Origin: Alistipes sp.
GTDB taxonomy: Bacteria; Bacillota; Clostridia; Oscillospirales; Ruminococcaceae
Length of the DNA stretch: 64,000 bases
Assembly: GCA_023667265.1 (NCBI GenBank)
Contig: JAMPAJ010000001.1
Coordinates: forward strand, 1,031,602-1,095,601
Reading direction: 5' to 3'
Shown: one piece after another, positions 7,996 through 17,335 of the stretch
Numbering within the stretch: the first letter of the stretch is position 1
Layout: each line of letters opens with the position of its first letter
The notes under the pieces: generated by a model
Database searches by the model: none
The model's input: only the letters and a program-made list of their open reading frames with translations
What the model was told of the DNA's origin: nothing
Program-made: the position numbers and the translations under genes

Positions 7996-10896
7996 ATGGG
8001 AGACAAAACAGCAAAAATGCCGAAAAATTCCAATAAAAGACTGTCCTGCGACAGATTCAGAAACAGCAGGGCGTTTGATATACTGTATGACAAGGGTGTG
8101 TTCTATTTCATACTCGCCTTCTGCATACCATTTTTCTTCATGCTCCATGCTTTTAAGACGGAGGGTATTCATATTTTTTCCTTTGTAAAGGATACCGCGA
8201 CCGGAGAGACGTCCTTCGGGCTGAACGGCGACAGGCAGATGCTTGTTGTCGACCTGTGGCATCAGTATTTCCCGTTTTTCCGCGTGGTGCGCGAGAAGCT
8301 GCTCACCGGAGGCTCGTTCCTCTATTCCTGGCAGAACGGAATGGGAACGAATTTCCTTGCCCTTATCGCATACTATGCTGCAAGCCCGCTTAACTGGATA
8401 GCGGCGCTGTTCAGCGAGGAGAACAGCCGTGAAGTCATAACATATCTCCTTGCGGCGAAAATCGGCTTTGCAGGAGCGTTTTTCAGCTGCTTCCTGAGAT
8501 ATGTCTTTAAGAGAAAAGATCTCTCTATCGTGATCTTCTCCTCAATGTTCGCCCTTTGTGCCTATACGCTGGGCTACTACTGGAATGTTATGTGGTTCGA
8601 CACCATCGCCCTGTTTCCCCTTGTTATGCTTGGCATCACGGCGATGTGCCGGGAGAAAAAATGGCTCTGCTACACGATAAGCCTTGCGCTGTCGCTTATC
8701 ACCAACTACTATATAGGCTTTTTCACCTGTATTTTCTCCGTATTTATGTTTGCCGCAGCCGCCGTTATCAACTGGGACGGCATTAAGAATTTTTTTGTAA
8801 AGCTCTGGCTCATCGTCCGCTCATCCGTTATCGGTATCGGACTCGGAGCGTTTATGCTGCTGCCGTCATATCTGGGTCTGAAACTGACCTATAGTGCGAA
8901 CAATACCTTTCCGACGATAACGCAATGGCATCACGATTGGCGTGAGATCTTCGGAAATCTGCTTTCCTACAGCGAACCTACCGCGAAGGAGGGCCTGCCG
9001 AATCTTGCCTGCGGTATGCTTGCGCTTGTACTTATCGGAGTTTTCATTTTCTCCGCAGGTATAAAGCTGCGCGAGAAAATTTCCGCCGTGCTCATGCTTG
9101 CGATCGTCGTTGTAAGCTGCAATATGAACAAGCTGAACTATATCTGGCACGGCTTTCACATTACGAACCAGCTTCCCTACCGCTATTCCTTTATATTCAG
9201 CTTCGTGCTGACAGCGGCGGCATTCCGGGCATATGATATAATGACGAGACGGGGAATAAAAATTTATCAGCTTTTCCTGCTTATCCTCGGACCGGCTGCT
9301 GTATTCTGGTGCAGCTACAGCTTCGCAAAGACCTCGGAAGAGGGATTCGTCATGGACGCCGCATTTAAAAGCTCGCTTATCATCACGGGTGCGTATGTCC
9401 TGATATTTGTGGCTTGCAAGCTTCTGCCGCTGAAAAAAGACGTGATTCGCCGGACTGTTCTCAATCTGGGACTGGCGGCGGCTGTATTTACAGAGCTTTC
9501 CGCCAACGCCGTACTTGGCGTAAAAACAGTAGGCTCTTCCGACTATGCCACATATCCGACGCAGAATGAGGGCGTGCAGACTGTCCTTGCGAAAATGGAT
9601 GAGGACGAAGCCGGTTCGCTGTTCAGCCGTGCTGAAATGACGGGGACGTACACTCTTAACGACAGCGCGCTTTATGGCTACAATGGCTTATCGCAGTTTT
9701 CCTCATCAGCCAATGTCGCTGTGACAAAGCTGTTCAAGCGCCTTGGACTTTACGCTTCCGAGGCTGGAAACCGGTTCTACTACAGGACTTCGACTCCTGT
9801 GGTCAACGGTATCCTGGGGCTCGACTATATAATTTCCCGCGGCGGCCCGATCGCAGAGCCGAATCCCTATCTTGAGGAATATGCTTCATCCGGCTCTGTC
9901 AATATGTATAAGAATACAAAGCCGCTGTCGCTGGGCTTTATGATGAACAGCGATATAAAATATCTGCAGGAGATACCTGGTGAAAATCCCTTTGAGTACC
10001 AGGATCGGCTTATGCGATTTGCCTCTGGTATCGACAGCCCGCTGTTCACTCCGCAGCCTGTTGCACTTGCGCATTATGACAATATGGAGCCGCTGAAAAA
10101 GAGCTATGGCAGTTACAGTTTTTCGGCTCTTGAGGAAGGCGGCGTCAGCGCGTCCTACGACTTTGCAGGCGTGGAGGGCGGATGTCTTTTCGGCTACGGA
10201 AAAAACGGCGGCTATGACAGCATCGACGTTAAGAAGAACGACGTGTCTGTGGAGAGCAACGTGTCGTGCAAGGAGTATCCGGTAGTTTTCCCCATGGGCA
10301 ATATCCAGCCGGGAGAGACCGCTACGCTGGAGCTGAATTTCCCGTCGGACAAGAGAGCCGGAGTTTACGAGTTCGTTGTTTATTCTTTCGATATGGAGAA
10401 ATATGATGCGGCGTACAACAGCCTTGCGGATGAGCAGCTGGAGCTTACGGAATTCGGCGACACGAAGATAAAGGGAAATATCAACGCGCTGACAGACGGA
10501 GTGCTGTATCTCTCTATCCCTTATGAAAAGGGCTGGAGTCTGTATGTTGACGGCAAAAGGACGGAGACTTTTCCGGTTCTCGACGCAATGCTCGGCGCAG
10601 ATGTTGCTGCCGGAGAGCATGAGATATTGCTGAAATACAGTCCAGACGGCTTTAAAACAGGTCTTATCGTCAGTTTCGGCTCTCTTGGACTGCTGATCCT
10701 CTTTGTATGGCTGGATCAGCGCAGGAGAAAATATGCTCCGGCGGAGACAGCGGCTGAAATTGCCGAAAGCGACGAATTCTGGGAGATCGTTGAAATTATA
10801 GAAGAGCCTGCCGAAAGCGTTTCGGACGCGGAGCAGGAAATTCCGGAGGAAGAAAATGAGAAATCTGAAAGTGATGACAGCGTACAGAGGGACTAA
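7996..10896 (+). CDS. YfhO family multi-pass membrane protein
   Basis: A 966-residue YfhO-family protein, related to GT-C fold glycosyltransferases. B. subtilis YfhO is tied to glycosylation of lipoteichoic acid; whether this protein does that is inference. It has roughly a dozen membrane helices across the first 520 residues, with the family-typical FHITNQLPYRYSFIFSF and DLWHQYFPFFRVVREKLL. A large extracytoplasmic region follows (about 530-900), then a last helix (GLIVSFGSLGLLILFVWL) and a very acidic tail. AAGGAAGG precedes the ATG. It separates ecfT from truA, and its end overlaps truA by 41 bases. Confidence 0.85.
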   Translation: MGDKTAKMPKNSNKRLSCDRFRNSRAFDILYDKGVFYFILAFCIPFFFMLHAFKTEGIHIFSFVKDTATGETSFGLNGDRQMLVVDLWHQYFPFFRVVREKLLTGGSFLYSWQNGMGTNFLALIAYYAASPLNWIAALFSEENSREVITYLLAAKIGFAGAFFSCFLRYVFKRKDLSIVIFSSMFALCAYTLGYYWNVMWFDTIALFPLVMLGITAMCREKKWLCYTISLALSLITNYYIGFFTCIFSVFMFAAAAVINWDGIKNFFVKLWLIVRSSVIGIGLGAFMLLPSYLGLKLTYSANNTFPTITQWHHDWREIFGNLLSYSEPTAKEGLPNLACGMLALVLIGVFIFSAGIKLREKISAVLMLAIVVVSCNMNKLNYIWHGFHITNQLPYRYSFIFSFVLTAAAFRAYDIMTRRGIKIYQLFLLILGPAAVFWCSYSFAKTSEEGFVMDAAFKSSLIITGAYVLIFVACKLLPLKKDVIRRTVLNLGLAAAVFTELSANAVLGVKTVGSSDYATYPTQNEGVQTVLAKMDEDEAGSLFSRAEMTGTYTLNDSALYGYNGLSQFSSSANVAVTKLFKRLGLYASEAGNRFYYRTSTPVVNGILGLDYIISRGGPIAEPNPYLEEYASSGSVNMYKNTKPLSLGFMMNSDIKYLQEIPGENPFEYQDRLMRFASGIDSPLFTPQPVALAHYDNMEPLKKSYGSYSFSALEEGGVSASYDFAGVEGGCLFGYGKNGGYDSIDVKKNDVSVESNVSCKEYPVVFPMGNIQPGETATLELNFPSDKRAGVYEFVVYSFDMEKYDAAYNSLADEQLELTEFGDTKIKGNINALTDGVLYLSIPYEKGWSLYVDGKRTETFPVLDAMLGADVAAGEHEILLKYSPDGFKTGLIVSFGSLGLLILFVWLDQRRRKYAPAETAAEIAESDEFWEIVEIIEEPAESVSDAEQEIPEEENEKSESDDSVQRD

Positions 10897-11590
10897 ATAC
10901 CACGGCTATCAGCGGCAGGCAAATGCGCTGACCGTTCAGGAAGTCCTCGAGCGCGCCGTATCGAAGGTCCTGAACGAGCAGGCTGCAATAATCGGCTGCT
11001 CAAGGACGGATACGGGAGTTCATGCCAATAATTTCTGCTTCAATGTAAAAACGGAGAGCAATATCCGGACTATCGGCTTCTGCCGGGGAGTGAACGGCGA
11101 GCTGCCGGACGATATTTCTATTCTAAGCTGTGAGGACGTTCCCCTTGATTTCCACGCCAGATTCGACTGTAAGGGTAAGGAGTATATCTATAAGATACAT
11201 TGCAGCGAGTCCAAAGATCCCTTCGGCGCAGATCTTGCCTATCATTACCGCAGAAAATTCAATATGGGGCGCGCCAGGGCTGCTGCGGTACACCTGGTGG
11301 GCACTCACGACTTCGCAAGCTTTTGTGCTGACTGTACATCGGTTTCAACAACTGTGAGAACAATTTATTCACTGGAAATAGAAAATAATGGAGATTCTGT
11401 GATACTACTTGTAAAAGGCGACGGTTTTTTGTATAATATGATTAGGATAATTGCAGGAACGCTCCTTGACGTGAGCGAAGGCAGGATAGAGCCTGATCAG
11501 ATCCCTGCCATTCTCGAAGCACGTGACAGACTTAAAGCCGGCAGAACGGCAATGGCGCACGGGCTTTATCTCAACAGAGTTTTTTATTGA
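10856..11590 (+). CDS. truA: tRNA pseudouridine(38-40) synthase TruA
   Basis: Converts uridines 38-40 of the tRNA anticodon arm to pseudouridine. The 244 residues match the family length. The catalytic motif GCSRTDTGVHA carries the nucleophilic Asp near residue 52. Other family motifs are YHGYQRQ near the N-terminus and FLYNMIRIIAGTLL near the C-terminus. The start lies 41 bases inside the end of the yfhO-like gene in another frame, with GGAGGAAG just upstream. The ecfA1-A2-T-truA order is a common Firmicute arrangement, here interrupted by the YfhO gene. Confidence 0.95.
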   Translation: MRNLKVMTAYRGTKYHGYQRQANALTVQEVLERAVSKVLNEQAAIIGCSRTDTGVHANNFCFNVKTESNIRTIGFCRGVNGELPDDISILSCEDVPLDFHARFDCKGKEYIYKIHCSESKDPFGADLAYHYRRKFNMGRARAAAVHLVGTHDFASFCADCTSVSTTVRTIYSLEIENNGDSVILLVKGDGFLYNMIRIIAGTLLDVSEGRIEPDQIPAILEARDRLKAGRTAMAHGLYLNRVFY

Positions 11591-11616
11591 TTCTATAGGC
11601 AAGGGGTGATAAGAAA

Positions 11617-12783
11617 ATGCCGATGTACAGCTCAGAGGACATCATTGCAGTAAAAAAGAAGGAAAAGCGAAAGCAGCGGCTTATGAAGCTTGCCGTAATT
11701 CTCGGCGTCGTGATTCTCGGAGGAGCTTTATATGCTACACGGGATTCCTGGCTTCCAAAGCTCCGGGGACTTGGAAAGCAGGCTACAACTATAATCAACG
11801 ACGGAAAGCTTGCAGCCGGAAACTTTCCCATAGAGATAAGCGGCGGCGGAGAGTACCAGCTCAGCGGCTCTGACGATATGATATTCGTACTAAGTGATTC
11901 AAGCATCTGCATCTACAACGAGGAGGGCGGACAGCTTAATCGTCGTCAGCATACATATACTAACGTCGTCATGAATACAGTTAACGGCAGGGCGCTGCTC
12001 TACGAAAACGGCGGTCACAGTTTCAGTGTGGAGGATTCCGACGGCGTGCTGTATAAAAAGGAAACTGATGATAATATAATGTTTGTTCGCCTCAGCGAGG
12101 AGGGCTGCACCGCCGCGGTGACGGAATCCGACAATTACGCCTGCGTTATCACTGTATACGACAGCAAGGGAAAGGTGATATACGAGAGGAAATGCGTGGA
12201 GCGCGTCAGCGATATCTGTTTTAAAGACGACAGCTCCGGCTGTATTCTCAGCTATATATACGCCGAAAACGGTTCCCTCGTCACTTCGGTGCAGGATATA
12301 GTGTTTACTGAAAACAGCGATAAATGGGAATCTCCCGGACTTGATACCGTGGGAATGGAGATCTACAGCGTAAACGGCGGCGCATTCGTCCTCGGATTTG
12401 ACGCCTGCGGATATGTTGACGGCACGGGACAGATAAATTCCCTCTTCCGGTATGACGGCGATCTTGCCGGAGGCGACTGCGAAAACGGCAAAGCGGCTGT
12501 CATCACAAACAGCAAGGAAACAAGGCGGTATAACCTGACCCTTTTCAACGGCAACGGAAATTCACCCCTTAGTATAAGCTTTGAGAGTCCGCTTATTGAC
12601 GCGGTAGTTTTCGACGGTCTGGCTTATGTCATGACTCAGGACTGCATTTACGCCTATGATTTTTCCGGAAAGCTCCGTTCTACGGCGCAGATCAACGACT
12701 CGTACACCGGCTTTGTGAGAAGCGACGAATATGTTTTCCTGAAAAGCTTTAACAAAATAGACCGTATAGATTACGAAAGTTAG
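11617..12783 (+). CDS. DUF5711 family membrane-anchored protein
   Basis: A 388-residue protein with a basic cytoplasmic N-terminus (KKKEKRKQR), one membrane helix (LAVILGVVILGGALYAT) and a long outside domain of repeated beta-strand blocks (IYNEEGG, YDSKGKVIYERK, LFNGNGN, YAYDFSGKLRS), suggesting a beta-propeller. This is the pattern of DUF5711, which has no known function. AGGGGTG precedes the ATG. It lies between truA and the CvpA-like gene, all on the same strand. Confidence 0.65.
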   Translation: MPMYSSEDIIAVKKKEKRKQRLMKLAVILGVVILGGALYATRDSWLPKLRGLGKQATTIINDGKLAAGNFPIEISGGGEYQLSGSDDMIFVLSDSSICIYNEEGGQLNRRQHTYTNVVMNTVNGRALLYENGGHSFSVEDSDGVLYKKETDDNIMFVRLSEEGCTAAVTESDNYACVITVYDSKGKVIYERKCVERVSDICFKDDSSGCILSYIYAENGSLVTSVQDIVFTENSDKWESPGLDTVGMEIYSVNGGAFVLGFDACGYVDGTGQINSLFRYDGDLAGGDCENGKAAVITNSKETRRYNLTLFNGNGNSPLSISFESPLIDAVVFDGLAYVMTQDCIYAYDFSGKLRSTAQINDSYTGFVRSDEYVFLKSFNKIDRIDYES

Positions 12784-12832
12784 AGCCTGCGCGAATTTCT
12801 TGTTACGGCAGGTTCTCAGAGAGGATAATGAT

Positions 12833-13738
12833 ATGGGTACACAATTCTGGTGGTTTTATGACGTACTTGCCCTGGCGATAATCCTTGTATGTTCATTTAT
12901 ATGGGGAAAAAAGGGCGCGCTGAAAGGAACCTTTGCAGCTGTCGGAGGAGTTTTGTCCATTATGCTTGCATTCGGCATAAGCGGCGCAGTTTCCGACGGT
13001 CTGCGGCAGATAACGGTAAAATCGGGAGATGTGCGGAAAATAGAGCAGCGTCTGACCCCGGACACATTTACCGACGAAATGGCGGTCTACCTGGAGAATA
13101 TGGGATATTCATTAAGGGTCGACCGGCAAAAGCTGGGCGAGATACTGGATAAGACAGACGTCCGGTATGACGAGGCGATAGCAAAATACATCAACAATGT
13201 CAATTCCAGACGGTTGGAAGACGACGTTCAGGTGCTGGTGGAAAAGGTTCATGAGGGCTATGCTCTGGTGATAAACGAGATCGTCAGTGACAGCGTGAAT
13301 AAATTCGCGGCATCGACGGCGGCGGAAGAGGTGCGGAAAAATCCGGACATGATGCAGGAGCTTATCCCGCTTCTGCGGCAGGAGGTCTCAACAAAAGCTG
13401 TTGATTATATCGGCGAGAACTGCACCGCTCCGGCGTACAGAACGATGTTCAGGCTCGGTTCGTTTGCTGTTCTGTTCATAGTACTGTGGTTTGCGCTGAC
13501 GGCTATGATCAGGGCATTGGCTGTGAATAGGGACAGCGGAAGCGCGGCTGGTGCGTTAAATCATATTATCGGAGCGATCATGGGCGCGTTTGCAGGTGTG
13601 ATCGTTGTGATCGCGGTAACTGCGGCAGTCCGGCTTTCGGTCGTTCTCGGCGGAAACGAGATGCTTCTTTTCAACGAAGCGGTTGTGGATAAATCCGTTA
13701 TATTCAAGTTTATCTACGGAATAATTGAAAAAATGTAG
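12833..13738 (+). CDS. CvpA-like membrane protein
   Basis: About 301 residues. The N-terminal part resembles CvpA (colicin V production) family proteins: WWFYDVLALAIILVCSFIWGKKGALKGTFAAVGGVLSIM. Two further hydrophobic segments lie in the C-terminal third (LGSFAVLFIVLWFALTAMI and HIIGAIMGAFAGVIVVIAVTAAV). The charged central region (about 65-200) is longer than in classical CvpA. The exact role is unknown; the family is linked to membrane and envelope functions. The start is ATG 12833, with GAGAGGAT at 12818-12825. Confidence 0.65.
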   Translation: MGTQFWWFYDVLALAIILVCSFIWGKKGALKGTFAAVGGVLSIMLAFGISGAVSDGLRQITVKSGDVRKIEQRLTPDTFTDEMAVYLENMGYSLRVDRQKLGEILDKTDVRYDEAIAKYINNVNSRRLEDDVQVLVEKVHEGYALVINEIVSDSVNKFAASTAAEEVRKNPDMMQELIPLLRQEVSTKAVDYIGENCTAPAYRTMFRLGSFAVLFIVLWFALTAMIRALAVNRDSGSAAGALNHIIGAIMGAFAGVIVVIAVTAAVRLSVVLGGNEMLLFNEAVVDKSVIFKFIYGIIEKM

Positions 13739-13797
13739 CAGCAATACAAGGCTAATTATGTAATAGAGTTGTTTACTTATCAGGAGGAATTTTTCAG

Positions 13798-16116
13798 ATG
13801 ATGATGTGCAGCAATTGCAAGAAGCGTCCGGCAGTGGTTTTTATATCCACTGTCCAGGGCGGCGAAAAGAAGAACGAGGGTCTTTGCCTTTCCTGTGCAA
13901 GGGCGAAGAACATTCCCCAGGTCACGGAGTATATGAACAGACTGGGAATCACCGATGAGGAGATAAACCAGTTCTCCGACCAGATGATGGAAATGCTGGA
14001 CGGAGACGCCTTTGAAATGGGCGGATCGGGTCTTATGCCCGGTTTCTTGTCCAATATGTTCGGCTCTCCTCAGACGGAGGAAAGCAATGAGGAGCCTGCG
14101 GAGGATGAGAAGGAAGCTCCTAAGAAAAGCGGATTTTTCGGCAGATCCAAGGAAAAGAAGGATTCCGGCAAGAGCGAAAAGAGGAAAAAAGAGCCGAAAT
14201 TCCTGGGAAGCTACTGCACCAATCTGTCGAAGAAGGCTGCGGACGGAGAGCTTGACAGGATAATCGGCAGAGACAAGGAAATTTCACGCGTAGTCCAGAT
14301 CCTTTCGCGCCGCACCAAAAATAATCCGTGCCTTATCGGCGAGCCGGGCGTGGGAAAAACGGCTATCGCAGAGGGCATAGCACAGCGGATAAACGACGGA
14401 AATGTGCCCTTTAACCTGGCTGATAAAAAGGTTTATCTTCTTGATCTGACGGCTCTTGTTGCAGGAACTCAGTTCCGCGGACAGTTTGAGAGCCGTGTAA
14501 AGGGTCTTGTGGACGAGGTGAAGCGCGAGGGCAATATAATCCTGTTCGTTGACGAGGTGCATAATCTTGTCGGAGCAGGCGATTCCGAAGGCTCGATGAA
14601 CGCGGCGAACATCCTGAAACCGGCGCTTTCCAGAGGAGAGGTGCAGGTGATCGGCGCGACGACCTTCGGCGAGTACAGAAAGTATATCGAAAAGGATTCC
14701 GCGCTGGAGCGGAGATTCCAGCCTGTGACCGTTGCCGAGCCTACGATCGAGGATACGGTTGATGTGCTGCTGGGCATTAAAAAATACTACGAGGACTATC
14801 ATAAGGTACACATTTCAGACTATCTGCTCAGGGTATGCGCCGTTCTTTCGGAGCGTTACATCACAGACAGATTCCTCCCGGATAAGGCGATCGACCTTAT
14901 GGACGAGGGCTGTGCGCACGCAAGCATACGTTCTCCTGAGCTGGCGGAAAATGCAAAGCTTCTCAAGGAGATAGAGGTGCTCGAGGGCATGGAAAAAGCC
15001 ATGAGCGAGGAGGCTGAGCCGGATTATGCCGCGATCGCGGAGATAAAGGGCAAGCTTATCCATGCCAGGGACGCGCAGAAGAAGATACAGGAAGCTGCGG
15101 ACAATATCCAGGTGACCGAGGAGGACATCACGAAGGTCATCGAGCTCTGGACGGGTATTCCTGCAAGCAAGGTGGCTGAGACTGAGTTCCTGAAAATTGC
15201 ACGGCTGGAGGACGCGCTGAAGAAGCGTGTTCTGGGTCAGGACGAGGCTGTTTCTGTGCTGACAAAGGCGATAAAGCGCACGCGTGTTCAGCTTAGTAAG
15301 CGCCGCAGACCGGCATCATTCATTTTTGTAGGTCCTACCGGCGTGGGAAAAACAGAGCTTGTCAAGGCGGTATCGGAGGAGCTTTTCGACAGCACAGAGC
15401 CGCTTATCCGCCTGGACATGACAGAGTATATGGAGAAGCACTCTGTTGCACGTCTTATCGGCTCGCCTCCGGGATATGTGGGCTATGACGAGGCTGGACA
15501 GCTTACGGAAAAGGTTCGCAGAAAGCCGTATTCGGTAATACTTTTTGACGAGATCGAAAAAGCGCATCCGGACGTTATGAATATTCTTATGCAGATCCTC
15601 GACGAGGGAAAAATAGACGACGCTCACGGCAGAACTGTCAATTTCGAGAACACAATTATCTGCATGACCTCAAATGCCGGCTCAACTGATAAGAGCATCG
15701 GTGTTGGCTTCAATAGAACAGTCAACGAGATCTCCAAGGAAAAGGCGATGAAGGGCTTGAAGGAGTTCCTGAGACCGGAGTTTATCGCCAGGATCGACGA
15801 AATTGTCGTATTCAAGCAGCTTACCAAGGAGGATTATGCGCAAATTGCCGCTCTTATGCTTGACGAGATGAAAGAGCCGCTGGGCGAAAAGAACCTCACT
15901 CTCAGCTATACGGAAAAGGCGCTTGAGCTTATTGCGGAAAAGGCTTACGGAAAGTCATACGGTGCAAGAGATATCCGCCGTGTTATCCGGCAGGAAATCG
16001 AGGACAGAGTAGCTGAGATAATCATAGAAAGCTCGTCCGATACCTCAGAAATCGCTATATATGAGGAAAACGGCGAGCTCAGGGTCGACGGAAAGAGAAA
16101 TCATCCGGAGGAATAG
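13798..16116 (+). CDS. clpE: ATP-dependent Clp unfoldase ClpE-like, with N-terminal zinc finger
   Basis: HSP100-class AAA+ unfoldase that feeds proteins to ClpP. The N-terminus has a four-cysteine zinc finger (MCSNC and LCLSC), as in ClpE, followed by a charged linker. AAA-1 has GEPGVGKTAIAEG and FVDEVHNLVGAG. A short coiled-coil middle region precedes AAA-2, which has GPTGVGKTELVKA and LFDEIEKAHPDV. The ClpP-docking tripeptide VGF is visible in SIGVGFNR. The 772 residues fit ClpE better than ClpC, whose N-terminal domain is different. AGGAGGAA precedes the ATG. I see no clear CtsR-type heptad repeat upstream. Confidence 0.88.
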   Translation: MMMCSNCKKRPAVVFISTVQGGEKKNEGLCLSCARAKNIPQVTEYMNRLGITDEEINQFSDQMMEMLDGDAFEMGGSGLMPGFLSNMFGSPQTEESNEEPAEDEKEAPKKSGFFGRSKEKKDSGKSEKRKKEPKFLGSYCTNLSKKAADGELDRIIGRDKEISRVVQILSRRTKNNPCLIGEPGVGKTAIAEGIAQRINDGNVPFNLADKKVYLLDLTALVAGTQFRGQFESRVKGLVDEVKREGNIILFVDEVHNLVGAGDSEGSMNAANILKPALSRGEVQVIGATTFGEYRKYIEKDSALERRFQPVTVAEPTIEDTVDVLLGIKKYYEDYHKVHISDYLLRVCAVLSERYITDRFLPDKAIDLMDEGCAHASIRSPELAENAKLLKEIEVLEGMEKAMSEEAEPDYAAIAEIKGKLIHARDAQKKIQEAADNIQVTEEDITKVIELWTGIPASKVAETEFLKIARLEDALKKRVLGQDEAVSVLTKAIKRTRVQLSKRRRPASFIFVGPTGVGKTELVKAVSEELFDSTEPLIRLDMTEYMEKHSVARLIGSPPGYVGYDEAGQLTEKVRRKPYSVILFDEIEKAHPDVMNILMQILDEGKIDDAHGRTVNFENTIICMTSNAGSTDKSIGVGFNRTVNEISKEKAMKGLKEFLRPEFIARIDEIVVFKQLTKEDYAQIAALMLDEMKEPLGEKNLTLSYTEKALELIAEKAYGKSYGARDIRRVIRQEIEDRVAEIIIESSSDTSEIAIYEENGELRVDGKRNHPEE

Positions 16117-16119
16117 ATC

Positions 16120-16821
16120 ATGAAAATAAAAAGAATAATTGCCGCTGCCGCCGCTGTTCTTATGCTTACGGCGGTGTCCTGCGGCGAAAAAAAGGATAAC
16201 TATGTCAGCCCCTTTGACTCCGGAAGCGAATCCTCCCAGGGACTTTTTGACGAGATGTCAAAGGCTGGAGACGCTGAGCAGTCCTCAGAGGAGGAAGCTG
16301 TCACCGAAGCTCCTGTTGTAGTCGAGGCTGCTGAGGACGGTCCGAGAATCTATATGAAGGACGCTTCCGCATCGCCGGGCGAAGAGGTAGAGATCACGCT
16401 GGCGGTTGAAAATTCCGCAAAAAAATGGTGTATGTGCGGAATACACGTGACATACCCGGATTTTCTGGAGTGTGTGATGATGGACGAGGAAGAGGGCTTT
16501 GCCGAATACGAGCCGAAGGAGGCGTCCCAGTATTCCACAGGAGCGGTCGCAATGCTGTGGAGCGAGGGTCTGCCGGAGGTGTTGACAAGCAAAAATCTCG
16601 GCTGCATTTTCTTTACTGAGATGTTCGGCGGCAAGGATTACGGCGGCGAGGGCGACATTGTTACGTTCACATTCAAGGTTCCCGAGGACGCAGAGCCGGG
16701 AACATATCCTCTGGGCTTCTATTACCGCGACACGGATATGTTCATTGATACGGCGCAGGATCTGTCGATGCAGAAATATGTATTTGAGAATTGGCGTGAG
16801 GGCACGCTGACCATAGAATAA
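16120..16821 (+). CDS. Lipoprotein with cohesin-like domain
   Basis: A 233-residue predicted lipoprotein: basic start MKIKR, hydrophobic stretch, and the lipobox-like LTAVSC with Cys21. An acidic, Ser-rich linker follows (about 25-75). From about residue 78 the sequence DASASPGEEVEITLAVEN, then YPDFLECV and a C-terminal AEPGTYPLGF, resembles the cohesin or cohesin-like beta-sandwich fold. This suggests cell-surface attachment or scaffolding, but binding to dockerins is not shown. It starts three bases after the ClpE stop with GGAGGAAT upstream. The next gene starts on its stop codon. Confidence 0.65.
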   Translation: MKIKRIIAAAAAVLMLTAVSCGEKKDNYVSPFDSGSESSQGLFDEMSKAGDAEQSSEEEAVTEAPVVVEAAEDGPRIYMKDASASPGEEVEITLAVENSAKKWCMCGIHVTYPDFLECVMMDEEEGFAEYEPKEASQYSTGAVAMLWSEGLPEVLTSKNLGCIFFTEMFGGKDYGGEGDIVTFTFKVPEDAEPGTYPLGFYYRDTDMFIDTAQDLSMQKYVFENWREGTLTIE

Positions 16822-17252
16822 TGGCTGGAAAAAGCAGAACAGGGAGCGGTGGAAGCTCCCTGTTTGTCGTGAAGTTGATAGTTTTAGCAGCTGCGCCGAT
16901 CGCAGCAGTTCTCGGAATTTTGTTCCGTGAGGAGATAGTCGGCTTTGTGAAGGATTCCGGGACGTGTCTGTTTCATCTCGCCACGGGATATTATTGTCCG
17001 GGCTGCGGAAATACCAGAAGCGCCGATGCGCTGCTGCACGGAAATATACTGCTCGCGCTGCGAAACAACGCGGTATTGCCGTTTTTATTGCTCATTCTGC
17101 TGATTTTGTATGTCGAGCTGATATTTTCGGTTCTTGGCAAGCCTAAGAAGCTGCTGCCGAGAAAAGCGTGGTTCTGGTGGACGATAGGAGGAATTTTCGC
17201 GGTTTATCTTGTTGTGCGAAATTTCGTGCCGGAGTTAGCGCCGGTAGTGTGA
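16821..17252 (+). CDS. DUF2752 family small membrane protein
   Basis: A 143-residue membrane protein with the DUF2752 signature TGYYCPGCGNTRSADALLHGN (CPGCG at 59-63) between hydrophobic segments (VVKLIVLAAAPIAAVLGIL, VLPFLLLILLILYVEL, WWTIGGIFAVYLVVR). The function is unknown. The start overlaps the stop of the lipoprotein gene (TAATG), indicating coupled translation. It is the last gene of the plus-strand block and is followed by a terminator. Confidence 0.75.
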   Translation: MAGKSRTGSGGSSLFVVKLIVLAAAPIAAVLGILFREEIVGFVKDSGTCLFHLATGYYCPGCGNTRSADALLHGNILLALRNNAVLPFLLLILLILYVELIFSVLGKPKKLLPRKAWFWWTIGGIFAVYLVVRNFVPELAPVV

Positions 17253-17281
17253 TATATCGGGGAAAATTGGGGTTCAAAATA

Positions 17282-17318
17282 GGGGACGTTCTGCAAGAGA
17301 GAGCGTCCCCTTATTTTT
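17282..17318. terminator. Bidirectional rho-independent terminator between DUF2752 gene and glyS
   Basis: GGGGACG and CGTCCCC form the base of a hairpin (17282-17310). TTATTTTT follows on the plus strand, and an A-rich flank provides a T-run on the minus strand. It closes the plus-strand operon and the convergent glyS transcript. Confidence 0.8.
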
Positions 17319-17335
17319 ATGTCATAATATCAGTA

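Noticed and set aside
13739..13797. CtsR operator before the ClpE gene
   Set aside because: The direct heptad repeats expected for CtsR are not present in this short gap.
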